In this document: one piece after another, positions 8,364 to 16,161 of the stretch
How the letters are laid out: every line of letters starts with the position of its first letter
How positions within the stretch are numbered: the stretch's first letter is position 1
Assembly (NCBI GenBank): GCA_002497895.1
Contig: DAFD01000091.1
Coordinates: forward strand, 1-34,403
Direction: 5' to 3'
DNA: 34,403 nucleotides
Source: Euryarchaeota archaeon UBA175
GTDB taxonomy: Archaea > Thermoplasmatota > Poseidoniia > Poseidoniales > Thalassarchaeaceae
Position numbers and translations under genes: made by a program
Notes under the pieces: generated by a model
What the model was told of the DNA's origin: nothing
What the model saw: only the letters and a program-made list of their open reading frames with translations
Database searches by the model: none

Positions 8364-10280
8364 TCATTCCTGTCCAACCTCCGCGATGAACTCAGAACGG
8401 CAGGCTGGACAACGTGCCTTGACTGGACGACGTTCAACAGGCACCTTGAGCGTTTGATCACAAGATGGGCATGAAAGGAGATCAACCATCGAACGGGCCA
8501 CATCATCAAGAGGTTGTTCGGGAACCGGTTCGGGAGCAGGTACCGATTGAGGCGAAGGCATTTGGCTCATCTCCGATGATACAACTGCATCCGGGGTTGG
8601 TGTAGCACCTGCGACAGCATCGACCGAAAATCTCGTTGTACAAGCAGGACATTTGACAGCGCCCGCGTGAGTCGATGGGATACTCAGGCGCTGATCACAT
8701 TCGGGACATGGGATTTCACGCTTAGTCGCAGCTGCTGCCTTCTTGCGCTCGCCGCGAGCCTCCCTCAAGCGATTGAAACGAGAGGTTCCAGTATCTGCAA
8801 CGCTCTCGGAGACGGTTCGATAGAGAACGAGAATGAACATTACTAGAACAAGCCCGGAGATTGCACCATAAATCGCGGCTGAGAGATCGAATGGTAACTC
8901 AGCTCCTGAATCAGCATCGGTAAAAGATTCAATCTCAAGGAGGCGACTTTCAGTTTGACCGCTAGTGATCCAAATTATCTCGACTTCGACCACTTTAGAA
9001 TCGGGCCATGAGGCAATTGACAATTGACCCGTCTGACTTTGTCCGGGGCCAACTGCGGAGGTAGGGTTAGTGTCAAGAATCATGCCGTCAGAGGTTCGCA
9101 CTACCCTGATTTCACCGGCCAGAGTTGGTGTATTACCGTCGTTACTTAGGTCGTACGGAAGAATCACTTGCTCCCCTGTCCGCGGAGCAGTTGATACCCC
9201 TGATGACTCAACTTCGAGATCGAGGAGTGGAGGTGTGAGTATTGTTTGCACCTCCAAATCCTGCGAGGCGGTCCAATCGAACGCCTCGACTCTAATGATT
9301 AGCGAATCTGCAGAAGGATAGCCGAGTGTGAGAGTTAGTTCTCTCCTTCCCGGGTCGAGTGTAAGTAAAAATGTCTGAATGATTGATTCGATTGTTTGAT
9401 CGAGAATTGCAACTTCAACACTAACTTCGCGAGAGCGACCTTCTGAGAGATAGAGGGATATTTCAGAGTTCAATCCATTGGTTAGATCCCATGTCGTCGA
9501 GTCAATTACGAGAGTCATGGTCTGCGAATTTAGGACCTCGACTGAGGATGTTCCGTTGAGCTCTCGGGCGACCCCGCCATTGTTTGAATGGACACGCCAC
9601 TCAATGTTGAGAGGTCCAGCGATGTCGGGAGTAAAGGAGGCTGAAACTTCCCTGCTTGAGCCGGGATTGATGATGATTGGAGGGCCGAGGGTTGGCTCTG
9701 CTGTTCCAGGAGTTAGTTCGAGTTGGACGGTTTGAGGGGAGTTACCTTGGTTATGGACAAGAATCGAGGCGGTTAGGGTATCTCCAACATGGGCAGGTTC
9801 GCCGATTAATGCGATTTCTGGCGAACCTGCTGCTGTTAGATTGAGTGGATTGGGTTCAACAAGTAGGACCATTGTTTCGCTTTCACCGCTTGAATCAATG
9901 GTGAATACGAGGTGAATTTCACCAGCAGGGAGTGGCCCGAACGAGACGTTTACCATTACGGATTCCTCTGAACCGTCAAGAAATCCAGTCAGTTCAGGTG
10001 AGGAAGTCTCGTCAAGGACAATGTGGAAGGACCATTCGTCATGGCCCGCTGCTGTATCATCATTAGCAACTTCAATCGATAGGTGAATTTGGTCTCCGGA
10101 GAAAGCTGAGGAGTTGTCTGATACAGCATTGGTTGAGCCATCTATGAGGGTAACGTCCCATCCGGAAGAATCCTCGATGGTAAAGCGATCTTGAGCACTG
10201 ACTGTCGAACTCAGGAGTGTGACAACGAGAAGGGCTACGGAAATCACAAGCAAGTTGCGTAGGCGCAGCCTGTGCTTCAT
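8364..10280 (-). CDS. secreted-type membrane protein with Ig-like repeats, one TM helix and two cytoplasmic zinc ribbons
   Basis: The chosen ATG at 10280 gives a clear signal peptide: M-K-H-R-L-R-L-R-N, then a hydrophobic stretch ending S-T-V-S-A-Q. Residues 33-465 form several beta-sandwich repeats with N-x-G-N-x-P/T patterns typical of CARDB/NPCBM-like extracellular domains. A single TM helix lies at about 468-487. Beyond it are two short zinc ribbons of MJ0042 type (about 525-551 and 604-626), each C-x2-C ... C-x2-C, joined by a Pro-rich linker. The ribbons should be cytoplasmic. The frame is open up to 10538, but that part lies in the promoter and the opposite gene. A CTTGATAC element about 28 bases upstream suggests a nearly leaderless mRNA. 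First gene of the DtxR operon. Confidence 0.75.
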   Translation of the reverse strand: MKHRLRLRNLLVISVALLVVTLLSSTVSAQDRFTIEDSSGWDVTLIDGSTNAVSDNSSAFSGDQIHLSIEVANDDTAAGHDEWSFHIVLDETSSPELTGFLDGSEESVMVNVSFGPLPAGEIHLVFTIDSSGESETMVLLVEPNPLNLTAAGSPEIALIGEPAHVGDTLTASILVHNQGNSPQTVQLELTPGTAEPTLGPPIIINPGSSREVSASFTPDIAGPLNIEWRVHSNNGGVARELNGTSSVEVLNSQTMTLVIDSTTWDLTNGLNSEISLYLSEGRSREVSVEVAILDQTIESIIQTFLLTLDPGRRELTLTLGYPSADSLIIRVEAFDWTASQDLEVQTILTPPLLDLEVESSGVSTAPRTGEQVILPYDLSNDGNTPTLAGEIRVVRTSDGMILDTNPTSAVGPGQSQTGQLSIASWPDSKVVEVEIIWITSGQTESRLLEIESFTDADSGAELPFDLSAAIYGAISGLVLVMFILVLYRTVSESVADTGTSRFNRLREARGERKKAAAATKREIPCPECDQRLSIPSTHAGAVKCPACTTRFSVDAVAGATPTPDAVVSSEMSQMPSPQSVPAPEPVPEQPLDDVARSMVDLLSCPSCDQTLKVPVERRPVKARCPACRSEFIAEVGQE

Positions 10281-10303
10281 CGTCTGCGACTCGGTGTAGT
10301 GAA

Positions 10304-10313
10304 GCGTATCAAG
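10304..10313 (-). promoter_or_regulatory. TATA-like element of the DtxR operon
   Basis: On the minus strand this reads CTTGATACGC. Its centre is 28 bases before the ATG at 10280, so transcription would start almost at the start codon. No Shine-Dalgarno is present there, consistent with a leaderless message. Confidence 0.4.
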
Positions 10314-10326
10314 CCAACCCCATTTC

Positions 10327-10345
10327 AAGGTCACGTAGTGACCTT
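10327..10345. promoter_or_regulatory. perfect 19-bp inverted repeat, candidate operator
   Basis: AAGGTCAC-GTA-GTGACCTT: two perfect eight-base arms around three bases. It lies in the divergent region between the DtxR operon (minus) and the coiled-coil operon (plus). It abuts the plus-strand CTTTATGG element and lies about 15 bases upstream of the minus-strand TATA-like element. Dyads of about 19 bp are typical for DtxR-family repressors, although the arms do not match the bacterial DtxR box. Confidence 0.5.
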
Positions 10346-10376
10346 TATGGCGCGTTCCAATTTGGGCCGGCTGCAC

Positions 10377-11336
10377 ATGGATGCTGAGACTCTCCTGCGC
10401 GTCTCGCCAGAGGAATTGGCGCAAGCCTTGCTCAACCGTAGAAGGTTGCTCAAAGATCAGTTGCCTACGGTCATTCGCACTCTTGAAGCAGAGGAACAAA
10501 ACCTCGCTCCAAAGGTAGATCGAGCGGTCGAAAATCACAAGCGAGCAAATGATATTGTTGCTAAATTGAAGAGTACTCGAGATTCATCACAAAAGGTTGC
10601 CCACGGACTCCTTCCAAAGGTGCGTGGGCACCGAGACTCACTCGTTGAATCCGGTGGAATGGTGAGTCTCGACCCTGATTGGAAGAAAGAAAAGTTGTTT
10701 GAAGAACTGGATGATATCGAAGATAGCATCCAGACCTCTGCTCTCGACCATAAGGCTGAGAAAAAAATGATTGATCGCCGCAAGAAACTCATCGAACAAA
10801 ATGAGAAGTGGCTGAAGGAAAGGCGTCAAATGAACCCGGAAATGGTCGATTATGTCGATTCCCGAAGAGAAATGTCCCACCTCTTCAAGACCGCTGACAA
10901 GTCACATCGCGACATGATCAAGGCAGTTGAGAAAGCTCAACCGCTGCATGAAAAGAAAGTCGCGATGCAGGCTGAAATTCGTGAAATTCGTAGAGTACTA
11001 GACAGAGCGAAGGAGCTTCTTGCTCAATCCGATGATGCAATCGGTCACTGGGAACGCCGTCTGAAGGACGGCTTTGGAGAGTTGGGACTTGGTTTCACTG
11101 ACCTCTTGGCCGCAAAGAAGCGGGTTGCCGAAGGAGGAGACTCAACCTTTGCTCGAAAGACGAAGCCGAATAATCAAAAGAAAGGAAAGAATAGCCCTCG
11201 CAAAGGTAAGTCAAACAAATCAAAGCAACCCGCTAAGGTAGGTTCAGGCAAGAAATCAGTAGAATCTGTCTCCGAACCTACTGCTCCGGCCGTTGAGGCG
11301 GCCGACGCACCTTCTCGTGGAGGTGAAGAAGAATGA
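10377..11336 (+). CDS. coiled-coil protein with Lys/Ser-rich C-terminal tail
   Basis: About 319 residues. After M-D-A-E-T-L-L-R-V-S-P-E-E-L comes roughly 240 residues of charged helix with heptad pattern and few prolines, then a disordered tail with K-K-G-K-N-S-P-R-K-G-K and an acidic end. It belongs by appearance to the same class as the coiled-coil proteins at 4959, 11333 and 12375. No catalytic motif is seen. The start is uncertain: ATG 10347 would place the start one base after the palindrome, while ATG 10377 places CTTTATGG about 30 bases upstream and is preferred. The stop overlaps the next gene's ATG (ATGA). Confidence 0.7.
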   Translation: MDAETLLRVSPEELAQALLNRRRLLKDQLPTVIRTLEAEEQNLAPKVDRAVENHKRANDIVAKLKSTRDSSQKVAHGLLPKVRGHRDSLVESGGMVSLDPDWKKEKLFEELDDIEDSIQTSALDHKAEKKMIDRRKKLIEQNEKWLKERRQMNPEMVDYVDSRREMSHLFKTADKSHRDMIKAVEKAQPLHEKKVAMQAEIREIRRVLDRAKELLAQSDDAIGHWERRLKDGFGELGLGFTDLLAAKKRVAEGGDSTFARKTKPNNQKKGKNSPRKGKSNKSKQPAKVGSGKKSVESVSEPTAPAVEAADAPSRGGEEE

Positions 11337-12295
11337 GCGAGGGACTCTTCGACGATCTTGAGGGTCTACCTCATGACGAAATTGAGGAAAAATCAGCAGA
11401 TTTGAATCGGCAATTGCGTTCACTAGAGGATGAATTCAACTCACTACGCCACGATCGACGATCACAAGTCGACCTCGTCAAATCCCTCCGTACCGCGGTC
11501 GGTGGAATCGAAGAAGCGGATTCAGAGCGTCGTGGACTACTCCGTCGCTTCCACGAGATCAAGAAAAAGGCCGACAAAGACAGAGATCTCCGCGATAAGG
11601 TGAACATATCGATTCCACCTCCAGCAACCGTTCTTGAAGAGTGGATGGATGAAACTCACACCAAACTCACCACCATCGATAACGACCTAACCTCCGTCCC
11701 AACACTCAACCGTGAACTCGACTCATTCCGTCGCTTCTTCGAATTACAAGCAGCAGTCGTTCGCAAGCGCGAAGCCGAGGAGGCTCACGCACGGTATGTT
11801 TCTCAAATCGAAGACCTGCGAAAGGTGACCACAAAACTCGACGCTACAAGAAAGACTCGGGAAGCAACTGCAGATGGCGCCACTGAAGGCACTGATATCG
11901 AATCCGATAAGGTGACTCGGGGAGAAATCCGTAAGATGAGCAGGCGAATCAATGGTATCGATAAGCGCCTTGACTCCATCAAATCACAGCGAAAAGATCT
12001 ACGAAAAGAAGCCGGTCGCCTCCGTTCCTACCTCAAAATCACTGGCGGACGTGGCCGACCAATCCGACTCGCTGATGTCAAAGAGCGAGCCAGTACGGGC
12101 GGTTCTCTGAACACCAACGAACTAACCGCCCTACTCGACTCAGGCAGCCTATTGGGAATAGCCAGTGAGTCGAAGACTACAGAATCACAAGATGAACCGC
12201 AAAAGCGCGGTCGTTCTGGCAAAAAAGGGAAGCGGAGACTCGGTGTAACTCGAGGCGGACCACGACGTGGTAGCTCGGCAAGTAAGAGAGAATGA
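11333..12295 (+). CDS. coiled-coil protein, COG1340-like, with basic C-terminal tail
   Basis: This 320-residue protein is mainly coiled coil (about 10-85 and 100-245). It then has S-L-N-T-N-E-L-T-A-L-L-D-S-G, a Ser/Glu linker and a tail with K-G-K-R-R-L-G-V-T-R-G, nearly the same as the end of the protein at 4959-5948. The ATGA overlap with the preceding gene shows translational coupling. The two proteins may form a hetero-oligomeric rod; this is inferred from pairing and composition. Function is unknown. Confidence 0.75.
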   Translation: MSEGLFDDLEGLPHDEIEEKSADLNRQLRSLEDEFNSLRHDRRSQVDLVKSLRTAVGGIEEADSERRGLLRRFHEIKKKADKDRDLRDKVNISIPPPATVLEEWMDETHTKLTTIDNDLTSVPTLNRELDSFRRFFELQAAVVRKREAEEAHARYVSQIEDLRKVTTKLDATRKTREATADGATEGTDIESDKVTRGEIRKMSRRINGIDKRLDSIKSQRKDLRKEAGRLRSYLKITGGRGRPIRLADVKERASTGGSLNTNELTALLDSGSLLGIASESKTTESQDEPQKRGRSGKKGKRRLGVTRGGPRRGSSASKRE

Positions 12296-12329
12296 ACGAT
12301 TTCTGGGTCGAATGAAGAATTCCTATGCG

Positions 12330-12338
12330 CTTATATGG
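12330..12338 (+). promoter_or_regulatory. possible internal TATA element before the third coiled-coil gene
   Basis: CTTATATGG lies 45 bases before ATG 12375, and AGGAG (12361-12365) lies nine bases before that ATG. This allows separate expression of the gene from within the operon. Confidence 0.3.
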
Positions 12339-12374
12339 AAAACGTCGGACGCAAAGCCACAGGAGCAAGATTGT

Positions 12375-13256
12375 ATGCAGATGGAAAGTCAGGAAATCCG
12401 CGGATTCCTGCAGCCTCGCTGCGATGATGTTCAGGAGCAGATTACCTACAATCGCGAAGAGCGTGATCAATGGAATGCGAAAGTTCGCACTCTCCTCGAT
12501 GAGAGAAACGAACTGAATCGCCAAGTCAAGGAACTTATCACAGAAGTCCAAAATCAAAAAGCGATTCGGGACGAAGAAAATCAGAAGGTTCGTGACCTCA
12601 AGGACATTCGGTCCGAACGCACCGATGAACTACGAGTTATTCGAACCGATTTCCGGGAGAAAATCGCAGAGCAAGGCGAGGAAAAAATGCAAAGAGATCG
12701 TGCCGAGAAAACTCGCTCACCTAGTCGAATCCGAACAGAAATGGAACGACTAGAACGCCTATACGAACAGGGGCGCTTTCTTGGAAAGAAAGAACGTGAA
12801 TACAATATGAAGATGAAACGCCTTGCCCAAGAATTTCGAGAGGCTAAGGAAAGCAAATCTGACGGTGGTATCCGCGATCTAAAGATCCAATTGCGAGATG
12901 CCGAAAAGTCTCAGGAAGATGCTCACAAGAAGGTAAAGGGCGCTGTATCCCACGCTCAAGAGGCTCACGACCTCATGGCAGAACTCTCAGAAGAGGTCGA
13001 TAGGCTTCGAGAAAAAGCCAATTCCGCACAATCGGGTGTCACTCGTGCCAAGAGGGAAGCAGATTCTCTTCACAGTCGCTACATTGTCTCTCTTCGATGC
13101 ATACACTCAATGCAAGACCTACTGAAGGCAATAGATGCTCGCGATAAGGGAGTTGCAGGCGAGGACGAGCAAGTTGAGGTTGCTGACCTGATGACACGCC
13201 TGATGTCTGGTGACACTCTATCGACCGACGAAATCATGGCTCTACAGCGGAATTGA
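12375..13256 (+). CDS. coiled-coil protein, COG1340-like
   Basis: About 293 residues, nearly all charged helix, with R-E-E-R-D-Q-W-N-A-K-V-R-T-L-L-D-E-R-N-E-L-N near the start. This type of segment is characteristic of archaeal COG1340 coiled-coil proteins. The C-terminus, D-T-L-S-T-D-E-I-M-A-L-Q-R-N, resembles the S-L-N-T-N-E-L-T-A-L motif of the preceding protein, so the two are probably related. Start ATG 12375 is chosen for its AGGAG site and because the preceding in-frame residues (from ATG 12312 or GTG 12267) do not look like coiled coil. The 3' end overlaps by 23 bases the convergent gene at 13234-14187. Confidence 0.7.
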   Translation: MQMESQEIRGFLQPRCDDVQEQITYNREERDQWNAKVRTLLDERNELNRQVKELITEVQNQKAIRDEENQKVRDLKDIRSERTDELRVIRTDFREKIAEQGEEKMQRDRAEKTRSPSRIRTEMERLERLYEQGRFLGKKEREYNMKMKRLAQEFREAKESKSDGGIRDLKIQLRDAEKSQEDAHKKVKGAVSHAQEAHDLMAELSEEVDRLREKANSAQSGVTRAKREADSLHSRYIVSLRCIHSMQDLLKAIDARDKGVAGEDEQVEVADLMTRLMSGDTLSTDEIMALQRN

Positions 13257-14187
13257 TTTCGTAGGTTCGACCATTTCTTGAATGCAATAATTCTCGACCA
13301 CGGTCGTGGTCGACAATCCAAGCTGGAATAGCAGTAGGAATCATCTCCAACTCAGCTTCAGATGAATCGAAAGCCCAGCGTTCCAGCATGGTACTTCTAA
13401 CAGTGCTACCCGTTTTGGCTTCCTCCTGTTTCTGACGACGAGTCTCAAGGATGCCAACGAGCATTACCCGTAGATCATCCTCGTCAAACCAAAGTTCAGG
13501 ATTTGCATCGACGAGACGGAGTTTCGGCGCATTGCTCAGAACTTCATCCTCTTCATGTAATTCCAAACGACCTGCCCAAGGGTCCTCAAGAACGCGCCAA
13601 GAACCAGTCTCCCGCACACCTTCTGGACTGACCAATGTTCCATCGACCCTCCAAATCCTCGCCTCGATGAGAACTGGATTTGCTTCTACAAATTCCAACC
13701 CTCTCTGTATCAGCCATTCATCGAGGTCAACAATTGGTGACAGTACAACCCTGTCGATGGAATGGCTAGAGTCGGGCAATTCTTGCTCCAACTCGCTGAT
13801 TGGTGAATTAGTTGGTATAATCACCTGTAAATCTCCTCGCAGAACAGCCTCCCCAATCCAGCGGCTAAGAGTCTCAGGGCCCCACAATTCGATTTTCAAT
13901 CGGGAATTGAGTAATTCACTTGCAGCCGGTTCGAATTCCCTCTCACTAAGCATCCAATGTGGGCCACTTGGAGCATCGACGAGCCAGCGTTCAGCCTCAG
14001 CCACACTCAGCGGCAACAGGGTAGAAGGAACATGCCAAACGTGGACTGAGGCACTGGATTCCTCCTCAAGGTCTGGGATTCTCTCAGCAATGCCGAGACA
14101 ACGGAAACCAATGGTCTCGGTGATTCCTGATGCCTCAATCAATCTGACACCGCTGAGATTCAACAGATCCCCGACGGTGTCATCCAT
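13234..14187 (-). CDS. unrecognised soluble protein downstream of rpl30e
   Basis: I do not recognise this 317-residue protein. It is soluble, acidic, rich in Glu/Leu/Trp, and lacks signal peptide or membrane helices. The N-terminal half (L-I-E-A-S-G-I-T-E-T-I-G, V-W-H-V-P) and the segment I-E-L-W-G-P-E-T-L-S-R-W-I-G-E-A-V-L faintly recall restriction-endonuclease-like domains, but no complete PD-(D/E)xK site can be shown. It starts 86 bases after the end of rpl30e, in the position where many archaea carry nusA; it is not NusA. A CTTGATACAA element upstream may give it its own promoter. Confidence 0.6.
   Translation of the reverse strand: MDDTVGDLLNLSGVRLIEASGITETIGFRCLGIAERIPDLEEESSASVHVWHVPSTLLPLSVAEAERWLVDAPSGPHWMLSEREFEPAASELLNSRLKIELWGPETLSRWIGEAVLRGDLQVIIPTNSPISELEQELPDSSHSIDRVVLSPIVDLDEWLIQRGLEFVEANPVLIEARIWRVDGTLVSPEGVRETGSWRVLEDPWAGRLELHEEDEVLSNAPKLRLVDANPELWFDEDDLRVMLVGILETRRQKQEEAKTGSTVRSTMLERWAFDSSEAELEMIPTAIPAWIVDHDRGRELLHSRNGRTYEINSAVEP
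13294..13313. repeat. perfect 8-bp hairpin at a convergent gene junction
   Basis: TCGACCAC-GGTC-GTGGTCGA forms an eight-base-pair stem with a four-base loop, 38 bases past the stop of the plus-strand coiled-coil operon. It lies within the C-terminal codons of the minus-strand gene (V-D-H-D-R-G-R). It could stabilise or end the coiled-coil transcript; no T-run follows. Confidence 0.35.
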
Positions 14188-14256
14188 GACTTCTGGTAGT
14201 CGTCTGCACCTTGAAGAACACCCTTGCTAGGCTGTTCACCCGCCCCGAAGAGAGGG

Positions 14257-14266
14257 TTGTATCAAG
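14257..14266 (-). promoter_or_regulatory. TATA-like element before the gene at 13234-14187
   Basis: On the minus strand it reads CTTGATACAA, just after the rpl30e stop and about 75 bases before the ATG at 14187. The same core occurs before other units. It may separate this gene from the rpo operon. Confidence 0.3.
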
Positions 14267-14273
14267 TCGCCAA

Positions 14274-14570
14274 TCAGAGGTTTGAGCTGAGTGTCAACAA
14301 GTCGGACTGACCTGGGTCGATGACGCATAGTGCGCTGACCGGGAATGGTTTAGCGCAAGCAGCACCGAGTTGGCGATTGACCATGGTTACTTGATGTACT
14401 GGTACATCGGGGTGGCTCGCTGTCAGATTCGAGATGTAGTCTACTGGGCAGTTGGCTGCAACCAGCACGAGACGGGCATCACCCTTTGTACAAGCGCTGG
14501 TAGTCTGTCGCTGTCCAAAAAGAACGGTTCCGGTAATGATTCCTTGCTTCAATTGTCTTGCCAAATCCAT
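14274..14570 (-). CDS. rpl30e: ribosomal protein eL30 (L30e)
   Basis: A 98-residue member of the L7Ae/L30e fold: L-A-R-Q-L-K-Q-G-I-I-T-G-T-V-L-F-G near the start, A-R-L-V-L-V-A-A-N-C-P in the first core strand, and L-G-A-A-C-A-K-P-F-P-V-S-A-L late. Archaeal L30e typically follows rpoA2, as here. A strong AAGGAGG overlaps the rpoA2 stop codon and lies eight bases before the ATG. It is part of the large ribosomal subunit. Confidence 0.88.
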   Translation of the reverse strand: MDLARQLKQGIITGTVLFGQRQTTSACTKGDARLVLVAANCPVDYISNLTASHPDVPVHQVTMVNRQLGAACAKPFPVSALCVIDPGQSDLLTLSSNL

Positions 14571-14583
14571 ATGAATTCCTCCT

Positions 14584-16161
14584 TCAAGCCTTAGCCTCTT
14601 CCGGGATATAGTACAGTTCTACGCTTCCAGTTCCGAGAGCGACTGGTTGACCCACGATGATGTTCTCTGTGACACCACGTAGTTGGTCGCGCTCGCCAAT
14701 CACACCAGCACGAAGCAGGTGATTGACTGTGACTTCGAAAGCCGATCGGGCCAGAATACTGTGCTTGGTTCCGCTGACTCCGTGGCGCCCGATAGCTCGG
14801 ACTTCTCCCTCACTGGTCATGACATCTGATACAGTGATGAGGTGGCGGACATCGACTTCGAGACCGGCTCCTTCCAGAGTATCCGACATCTCGTTGATGA
14901 TAGCCTGTCGAGCTGCCTCGACTCCAAGATACCCGTAAATTTCGTTGACATTGTTAGTGTAGGTTCGACCGTGATCTACTCCAGCAAACATGCTGACCTT
15001 TGAAAGATTCGAGCCAATGGTTGAGATGTAGTACTCACCAGTATCGCGGTTCGGGCCTTGCACGTTTGCGCGAACGATGTCTGGAAGACCCTTCAATCGC
15101 AGCTTCTTCACCTTGTCTTCGAGTTGCAGAAGAGCAGTGTAAGTTGGTGGATCATTAGCGAGGTCAGCTAGATCTTCTTCCTTGGTAACGCCCGGGATAA
15201 TCTTGAGTACCTTCGGTCGGTTATCGTCATCTGCTTGGATGAACAATCGCAGAGCACGCTGTAGCTTGTCGCGGACCTCGGCGCCGGTCATCTTCTTCAG
15301 GCGTAGATTTTTGATATTTAGCTCGAGGTTGAGGTGGCGTTGGGCCACGTCAACATCGATTGAAGCAATGTCACGAGTAGTGGTGGTTTCGAGAGCAGCA
15401 GCAATCGCCTGAACCTTCTTTTCATCAGTGCGCAAAGGCTTCTTCTTTGAGTCGTTCTCTTCAAGAAAGATCTTCATCGTAGGTGTCTTCGGAACCTTTC
15501 GAGCATCGACAATTTCGATTACACGAGGCAGTCCCTGTGTGACGTTGACTGTAGCTACACCAGCGTAGTGGAAAGTACGCATTGTCATCTGAGTTCCAGG
15601 CTCACCAATCGATTGAGCGGTGGTGATTCCAACCGCTTCGTGCGGGTCAACTCGTGATAGTTTCATGTCTGCCTCGGCGCTGTTGACAACCTTACGGGCC
15701 TCAGCTGCAGTCAGCTTCTTCTTTCCGCGAGAAAGCAGACCGTTGACGAGGTCGTTAATGGTCTTAGGTGTGATACGGATATTACCCTTAGCGGCTGCTT
15801 CGGTCAAACTGATGAACATTGGATTTTCGACATCCAAATCGCGCTGAATTTGAAGGATTTTGTCCTCAGCATCGTAAGCCTGCAGTGGTAGAACGCTCTT
15901 CTTGCGACGGCGGGAGGCCACGCGTCGACGGATCATCGTCTTCACTGCTTTCTTCTCCTTCTGAGCAGCCTTGGTCGAACCTTGGATGACTTCGGTAATT
16001 TTCTGAGCCATACCAGAGTCAGTAGCACAAATCTGAGCGATCTCTCCAGCGGACAGAACCTTGACGTCGTCCCACTTGCGATCATCAGCTAGACGATGTG
16101 CAAACTCCTCGGCAATACCGAGATCCATGAGTTTCTTCTTTGTTGCACTCTTGACTACCAT
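14584..16161 (-). CDS. rpoA2: DNA-directed RNA polymerase subunit A'' (Rpo1C) with extra N-terminal HhH-like domain
   Basis: The C-terminal part of the largest RNA polymerase subunit. The bridge-helix/trigger-loop region shows [20 protein letters not shown] and [10 protein letters not shown], followed by [14 protein letters not shown]. The first 60 residues are unusual: [14 protein letters not shown] ... A-H-R-L-A-D-D looks like a helix-hairpin-helix domain and matches the N-terminus of RpoH in the same operon. A basic linker ([11 protein letters not shown]) leads into the normal subunit. ATG 16161 is chosen because it gives M-V-V-K-S, paralleling M-A-V-K-S in RpoH; it overlaps the rpoA1 stop (TGATG). 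A GTG at 16164 would add one residue. Confidence 0.96.
   Translation of the reverse strand: MVVKSATKKKLMDLGIAEEFAHRLADDRKWDDVKVLSAGEIAQICATDSGMAQKITEVIQGSTKAAQKEKKAVKTMIRRRVASRRRKKSVLPLQAYDAEDKILQIQRDLDVENPMFISLTEAAAKGNIRITPKTINDLVNGLLSRGKKKLTAAEARKVVNSAEADMKLSRVDPHEAVGITTAQSIGEPGTQMTMRTFHYAGVATVNVTQGLPRVIEIVDARKVPKTPTMKIFLEENDSKKKPLRTDEKKVQAIAAALETTTTRDIASIDVDVAQRHLNLELNIKNLRLKKMTGAEVRDKLQRALRLFIQADDDNRPKVLKIIPGVTKEEDLADLANDPPTYTALLQLEDKVKKLRLKGLPDIVRANVQGPNRDTGEYYISTIGSNLSKVSMFAGVDHGRTYTNNVNEIYGYLGVEAARQAIINEMSDTLEGAGLEVDVRHLITVSDVMTSEGEVRAIGRHGVSGTKHSILARSAFEVTVNHLLRAGVIGERDQLRGVTENIIVGQPVALGTGSVELYYIPEEAKA

Noticed and set aside
10281..10538. N-terminal 86-residue extension of the zinc-ribbon membrane protein frame
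   Set aside because: It would run through the promoter palindrome and the opposite coiled-coil gene; the signal peptide begins only at 10280.
12177..12557. 126-residue minus-strand frame across the junction of two coiled-coil genes
   Set aside because: It is antisense to two well supported coiled-coil genes and its composition mirrors their codons.
13234..14187. Gene after rpl30e as NusA
   Set aside because: Archaeal NusA is a short two-KH-domain protein; this one is 317 residues and shows no G-x-x-G KH loops in the expected places.
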